A stretch of DNA of 64,000 bases from Bordetella genomosp. 9 (GTDB lineage: Bacteria; Pseudomonadota; Gammaproteobacteria; Burkholderiales; Burkholderiaceae_B), in NCBI RefSeq assembly GCF_002119725.1, contig NZ_CP021109.1, positions 1,550,001 through 1,614,000 on the forward strand, given 5' to 3'. Below the pieces are notes generated by a model. It was given only the letters and a program-made list of their open reading frames with translations, was not told the DNA's origin and did not search any database. Shown in pieces: positions 61,898-64,000 of the stretch (within the stretch, counting starts at the first letter, position 1; every line of letters begins with the position of its first letter). The position numbers and the translations under genes were made by a program.

Positions 61898-62353
61898 ATG
61901 GAAGTGATCCTGCTCGAAAAAGTCCCCGGCAAGGGCAACCTGGGCGATATCGTCCGTGTCCGTGACGGCTACGCTCGCAACTGGCTGATCCCGCAGAAGA
62001 AGGCGCAACGCGCCACGGCGGCGGCCAAGGAAGCGTTCGAGGCGCGCCGCGCCGAACTCGAAAAAGTCCAGGCCGAACGCCTGGCCGCCGCCCAGGCCCT
62101 GGGCGAACGCCTGTCCGGCCAGCAGATCAAGATCTCGCAAAAGGCCGGCGTGGACGGCCGCCTGTTTGGTTCGGTCACCAGCGCCGACATCGTTGAAGCC
62201 ATGCGCAAAGCCGGTTTCGACAACGTCGAGAAGTCGCAGGTGCGCCTGCCCGCCGGTCCGCTGAAGGCCGTCGGCGAGTATCCCGTGCAGGTCGCCCTGC
62301 ACGCCGACGTGGTGACGGACGTCACTGTCGTGGTCGAAGGCGAAATGGCCTGA
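61898..62353 (+). CDS. rplI: 50S ribosomal protein L9
   Basis: 151 residues from the ATG at 61898, which has CCGGAG. N-terminal RNA-binding domain ([32 protein letters not shown]), a long charged connecting helix, and the C-terminal domain ([18 protein letters not shown]). Last gene of the S6 operon. Confidence 0.98.
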   Translation: MEVILLEKVPGKGNLGDIVRVRDGYARNWLIPQKKAQRATAAAKEAFEARRAELEKVQAERLAAAQALGERLSGQQIKISQKAGVDGRLFGSVTSADIVEAMRKAGFDNVEKSQVRLPAGPLKAVGEYPVQVALHADVVTDVTVVVEGEMA

Positions 62354-62449
62354 GCCCGCGGCGCCGGCGCGCTCAGGCGCCGCTGGCCTTTGGCTGGAAC
62401 GTATGGACGCATGGTCCGGCGTTCCGCCGATCGACGGCACCCGCTGCAA

Positions 62450-62476
62450 AAAAATGCCCCGCGATGGGGCATTTTT
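62450..62476 (+). terminator. Terminator of the rpsF-rplI operon
   Basis: AAAAATGCCCC (62450-62460) pairs perfectly with GGGGCATTTTT (62466-62476) across a five-base loop, with a terminal T-run. It separates the ribosomal operon from the kinase-dnaB pair. Confidence 0.92.
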
Positions 62477-62576
62477 GCCTTGTGGCGCGGGCATGCGCCA
62501 AACCGCCGCGATGCGGACGCCGTCGTACCATCGGCACTTCCCGTGCTGTCCACCCGTCATTCTCACAGGACTCGCT

Positions 62577-63401
62577 TTGACCCTGCCGCCCCGACACGAA
62601 GCGCCGCCCGCCGGCTTGCGCGATTGGCTGGATCGATCCAGGGCGACGCCGCAACCGTCGGTGGATGAAGTCGAGATCGATGGCGTCCAATGCGTCGTCA
62701 AGCGCCGGCGCGAGAGTCTGCGCGGGCGCATCGGCTATGTCCTGCGCTACGTGCGTGCGTTCGTCCTGGGCGTGGGGTGCCGGCTGGTGCTTGGGGAGTT
62801 TCCCAATCCTGGCGTGCTGCTGCGCAACGGCCTGGACTACGAAGCGGAGCGCCTGCGCCGCCTGCGCGCGGCCGATTGCCGCGTGCCGGACATCTGGTGG
62901 CAGGAACCCGGCCTGCTGGTTCTGGAGCACGTCGGCACCGACCTGAACGCGTTGATGCGCCACGGCAGCGAGGAATATCGCGTGGAGCTGGCCCGCCAGG
63001 CCGGACGCGACCTGGCCGAGTTCCATCAGCGCGGCTTCTGCCATGGGGGCGCGCAGATCCGCAACCTCACGGTGCGCAACGGCGAGATCTGGCGCATCGA
63101 TTTCGAGGAGAACATCGGCGAGGCGCTGTCGCGGCCGCTGGGCCAGGCCTACGATTTGTTCCAGATGGTGGCGTCCCTGCTTTCGATGCGCAAACTGCCG
63201 TCGGCGGTCATGCCGCGTCTGGGGCAGGTTATGCTGGATGCCTATTTCGAAATCAACCCGGATCCCCAGGTGCGTGCGGGGCTGTTGCGGCTGGGCCGCT
63301 TCCTGCGCGTCATTGCGTGGCCGCTGCGGCCGTTGCTCGGCTGGCTGCGATCCCGCGACATCCAGGGCTTCTTCCGCGTGGCCGACGCGTTGCGACCATG
63401 A
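62577..63401 (+). CDS. Kinase-fold protein (RIO/lipopolysaccharide-kinase type)
   Basis: About 274 residues from the TTG at 62577, which has AGGA seven bases before it; an ATG at 62511 is possible. It has a VAIK-like lysine near 42 (CVVKRRRE), the catalytic-loop segment HGGAQIRNLTVRNG near 156, and IDFEEN near 175 in place of the DFG motif. This fits small kinase-like folds such as Kdo or InaA-type kinases. The loop reads HGG rather than the usual HGD, so activity is uncertain. It overlaps dnaB by four bases. Confidence 0.7.
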   Translation: MTLPPRHEAPPAGLRDWLDRSRATPQPSVDEVEIDGVQCVVKRRRESLRGRIGYVLRYVRAFVLGVGCRLVLGEFPNPGVLLRNGLDYEAERLRRLRAADCRVPDIWWQEPGLLVLEHVGTDLNALMRHGSEEYRVELARQAGRDLAEFHQRGFCHGGAQIRNLTVRNGEIWRIDFEENIGEALSRPLGQAYDLFQMVASLLSMRKLPSAVMPRLGQVMLDAYFEINPDPQVRAGLLRLGRFLRVIAWPLRPLLGWLRSRDIQGFFRVADALRP

Positions 63402-64000
63402 ATGAACCGATGACATCTCCCACCGACACCACGCTCGAATATCTGCGCGTGCCGCCGCATTCCATCGAGGCGGAACAATCCGTCCTCGGGGGGCTGCTGC
63501 TGGACAACGCCGCCTGGGACCGTATCGCCGACGTGCTGGTCGAAGAGGACTTCTACCGCCACGACCACCGCCTGATCTGGCAGCACATGGCCAAGCTGAT
63601 CGGGCTGGCCCGGCCGGCCGACGTGATCACCGTGCACGAAGCGCTGGTCACGGCCGGCAAGGCGGAAGATGTCGGCGGCATCGCTTACCTGAACTCGCTG
63701 GCGCACAACACGCCGTCGGCGGCCAACATCCGGCGCTATGCCGAGATCGTCCGCGAGCGTGCCACGCTGCGCAAGCTGGTGTCCATCGCGGACGAGATCG
63801 CCGCGGCGGCCCTGAATCCGCAGGGCAAGGAAGCGCGGCAGATCCTGGACGAAGCGGAGTCGAAGGTCTTCAAGATCGCCCAGGAAGGGGCGCGCGGTTC
63901 GGCTGGCTTCCAGGAGATCCAGCCGTTGCTGACGCAGGTGGTCGAGCGCATCGACGAGCTGTACCACCGCGAGAGCGATTCGGACGTGACTGGCGTGCCG
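63398..64000 (+). CDS. dnaB: Replicative DNA helicase DnaB, N-terminal part (3' end outside window)
   Basis: 201 codons are visible and the frame is open to the window end. The N-terminal domain starts near VPPHSIEAEQSVLGGLLLDN and continues with FYRHDHRLIWQHM and the linker (EIQPLLTQVVERIDELYHR). The RecA-like ATPase domain lies outside the window. DnaB unwinds the fork as a hexamer. Its start codon overlaps the stop of the kinase-like gene. Confidence 0.97.
   Translation, partial: MNEPMTSPTDTTLEYLRVPPHSIEAEQSVLGGLLLDNAAWDRIADVLVEEDFYRHDHRLIWQHMAKLIGLARPADVITVHEALVTAGKAEDVGGIAYLNSLAHNTPSAANIRRYAEIVRERATLRKLVSIADEIAAAALNPQGKEARQILDEAESKVFKIAQEGARGSAGFQEIQPLLTQVVERIDELYHRESDSDVTGVP

Overview
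The window is a high-GC chromosomal segment of a betaproteobacterium in the order Burkholderiales, most likely Alcaligenaceae (Bordetella/Achromobacter type). The reasons are: two orphan Bug-type solute receptors (15640-16665, 55087-56052); a urease operon with a hupE/ureJ gene between ureA and ureB; the orders rimP-nusA-infB-rbfA-truB and rpsF-priB-rpsR-rplI; and the overall codon bias. Species cannot be fixed by reading alone. The window opens inside a zinc-dependent dehydrogenase gene and closes inside dnaB.

Layout. 1-6.2 kb: end of an alcohol dehydrogenase, a small secreted Gly/Ser-rich protein, a membrane-bound GMC dehydrogenase operon (Tat-exported small subunit, FAD subunit, anchored dihaem cytochrome c), a CinA-like protein and a DUF421 membrane protein. 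6.1-8.8 kb: RecQ helicase, an unknown protein and tRNA-Thr. 9.0-13.2 kb: a GntR regulator with DUF2848 protein, amidase and MFS transporter, which looks like one catabolic unit. 13.3-15.6 kb: tRNA-Asn followed by an AT-richer patch with two orphan genes and a lipoprotein. 15.6-21.1 kb: Bug receptor, MFS exporter, small unknown gene, and a translationally coupled trio (hydroxypyruvate-isomerase-like enzyme, RidA, CobW-type GTPase). 21.6-25.7 kb: initiator tRNA, scpB and rluB, the last two with very long low-complexity tails.

26-34.3 kb is the translation block rimP-nusA-infB-rbfA-truB followed by typA. 34.4-41.2 kb holds a nitroreductase and the complete urease operon ureDAJBCEFG, all on the minus strand. 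41.5-46.9 kb: LOG-family hydrolase divergent from polA, then an SDR and a dienelactone-hydrolase-like gene. 47.1-53.5 kb: Na/Pi cotransporter, L-serine ammonia-lyase, HtpX, DMT transporter and rhodanese. Two convergent gene ends here carry copies of a 75-bp palindromic repeat. 53.8-56 kb: a Rieske oxygenase alpha subunit and a Bug receptor.

56.2-60.4 kb: xseB-ispA-dxs (isoprenoid precursor supply, coupled genes) and folE2. 60.7-64 kb: rpsF-priB-rpsR-rplI, a strong terminator, a kinase-fold gene and the start of dnaB. Most of the window is ordinary housekeeping and metabolic DNA. The least explained material is the AT-rich patch after tRNA-Asn, the palindromic repeat families, the GMC operon's probable iron-sulfur site, and the CobW/RidA/isomerase trio. 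I found no CRISPR array, prophage, insertion sequence or recognisable defence or secretion cluster.
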